A DNA stretch of 64,000 nt, taken from NCBI GenBank assembly GCA_011390565.1, contig JAABSC010000003.1:1-64000 (forward strand), in the 5' to 3' direction. The notes below the pieces were generated by a model. The model saw nothing but the letters and a program-made list of their open reading frames with translations. It was not told the origin of the DNA and searched no databases. Position 1 is the stretch's first letter. Each line of letters opens with the position of its first letter. Positions 63,740 through 64,000 of the stretch are shown here, piece by piece. Position numbers and translations under genes: made by a program. This DNA comes from Thioalkalivibrio paradoxus (GTDB lineage: Bacteria; Pseudomonadota; Gammaproteobacteria; Ectothiorhodospirales; Ectothiorhodospiraceae).

Positions 63740-63764
63740 AGCCGCCTCCGGGCGGCTTTTTTTT
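63740..63764 (+). terminator. Rho-independent terminator
   Basis: AGCCGCC (63740-63746) and GGCGGCT (63751-63757) form a perfect 7-bp stem with a TCCG loop, followed by a run of eight T (63757-63764). This is the clearest intrinsic terminator of the window and ends the 63517 gene. Confidence 0.92.
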
Positions 63765-63956
63765 GCCCGATCCACCCCTGCCGAAAGGCCGATCCCGGCC
63801 GCGGGGCGCCTGCTTCAACCCCCTCTGCGCGGAGGTTAAAGCGTACAATCAGGGCAGGCTCCGCTCGAAGCCGACGACGACGCGCGTTGCGCCGGGCGGA
63901 AGCAGTTTCGGGCCCGTACGGGTTCACGTGAACAACAACGATCGAAGGAGTTTTGC

Positions 63957-64000
63957 ATGTCTGTGGGCGAGATAGGGGAAATCTGCAACCGGGACGTAGT
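63957..64000 (+). CDS. CBS-domain protein, start only
   Basis: Only 14 complete codons are inside the window: MSVGEIGEICNRDV. AGGAG lies 7 bases upstream of the ATG. The opening resembles that of small two-CBS-domain proteins (x-V-x-E-I-C-x-R-x-V), which bind adenosine nucleotides and regulate partners. Too short for a firm call. Confidence 0.45.
   Translation, partial: MSVGEIGEICNRDV

Overview
The window is high-GC, densely packed gammaproteobacterial chromosome. Three things suggest a haloalkaliphilic or sulfur-metabolising member of the Chromatiales, of the Ectothiorhodospiraceae/Thioalkalivibrio type: two complete Mrp-type cation/proton antiporter clusters lying tail to tail, a full Rnf complex, and several small hypothetical proteins that look familiar from sulfur oxidisers. 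This placement is inference from gene content; no rRNA gene is present. I saw no tRNA, CRISPR array, prophage or insertion sequence.

Layout. 0-3.3 kb: the end of a cupin gene, nadC, an unusual in-frame MazG/ferredoxin-reductase-like fusion, and a small ABM-like gene behind a promoter carrying a very good IscR type-1-like box. 3.3-3.6 kb: intergenic hairpin repeats. 3.6-11.2 kb (+): Mrp cluster 1 (E-F-G-DUF4040-B-C-D-D-x-D). 11.2-17.0 kb (-): Mrp cluster 2 (A-B-C-D-E-F-G). 17-20.8 kb: SH3/coiled-coil protein, fabA, dcd, apbC and a coiled-coil protein. 21-25 kb: metG and three methionine-salvage genes (mtnB, mtnD, mtnC). 25.3-32.3 kb: rnfABCDGE, a small unknown, nth and a DUF1841 gene. 32.4-34.8 kb: a conserved hypothetical and an exported DUF255 thioredoxin-fold protein.

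The most coherent system is a light/singlet-oxygen-type stress regulon split over two loci. Locus 1 (34.9-38.1 kb) is a MerR-family LitR/CarH-like regulator, an SDR and a CPD photolyase. Locus 2 (49.5-56.8 kb) has two arms diverging from one promoter region. The minus arm is glutathione peroxidase, Grx-like/DUF3429 and folE. The plus arm is FAD oxidoreductase, DUF1365, cyclopropane-fatty-acid-synthase-like methyltransferase, GPH/MFS transporter and chalcone-isomerase-like protein. Both control regions carry TGTACA-type hexamers repeated at exactly 11-bp steps, two at locus 1 and three at locus 2. This is the architecture of CarH/LitR operators, and at locus 2 the repeats coincide with the -35 and -10 elements. 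Between the loci, 38.2-41.5 kb holds an ArsR-rhodanese fusion and a second photolyase/cryptochrome operon (DUF393, cryptochrome-like, histidine phosphatase). The combination suggests repair of light damage, a folate supply for photolyase antennae, peroxide removal and membrane-lipid remodelling, possibly furan fatty acids. The sensor lacks the usual B12-ligand signature, so how light would be sensed is open.

The rest is mostly housekeeping: rhlE, DUF924, a glutamine amidotransferase, a TSUP transporter, a type II P-ATPase, GNAT and DUF7931 genes, a NarX/NarL-like two-component pair with a cysteine-rich GAF region, a LexA-like S24 protein downstream of cysG, a glutaredoxin, a Sel1-repeat protein, a small unknown with a clear terminator, and the start of a CBS-domain gene at the right edge.
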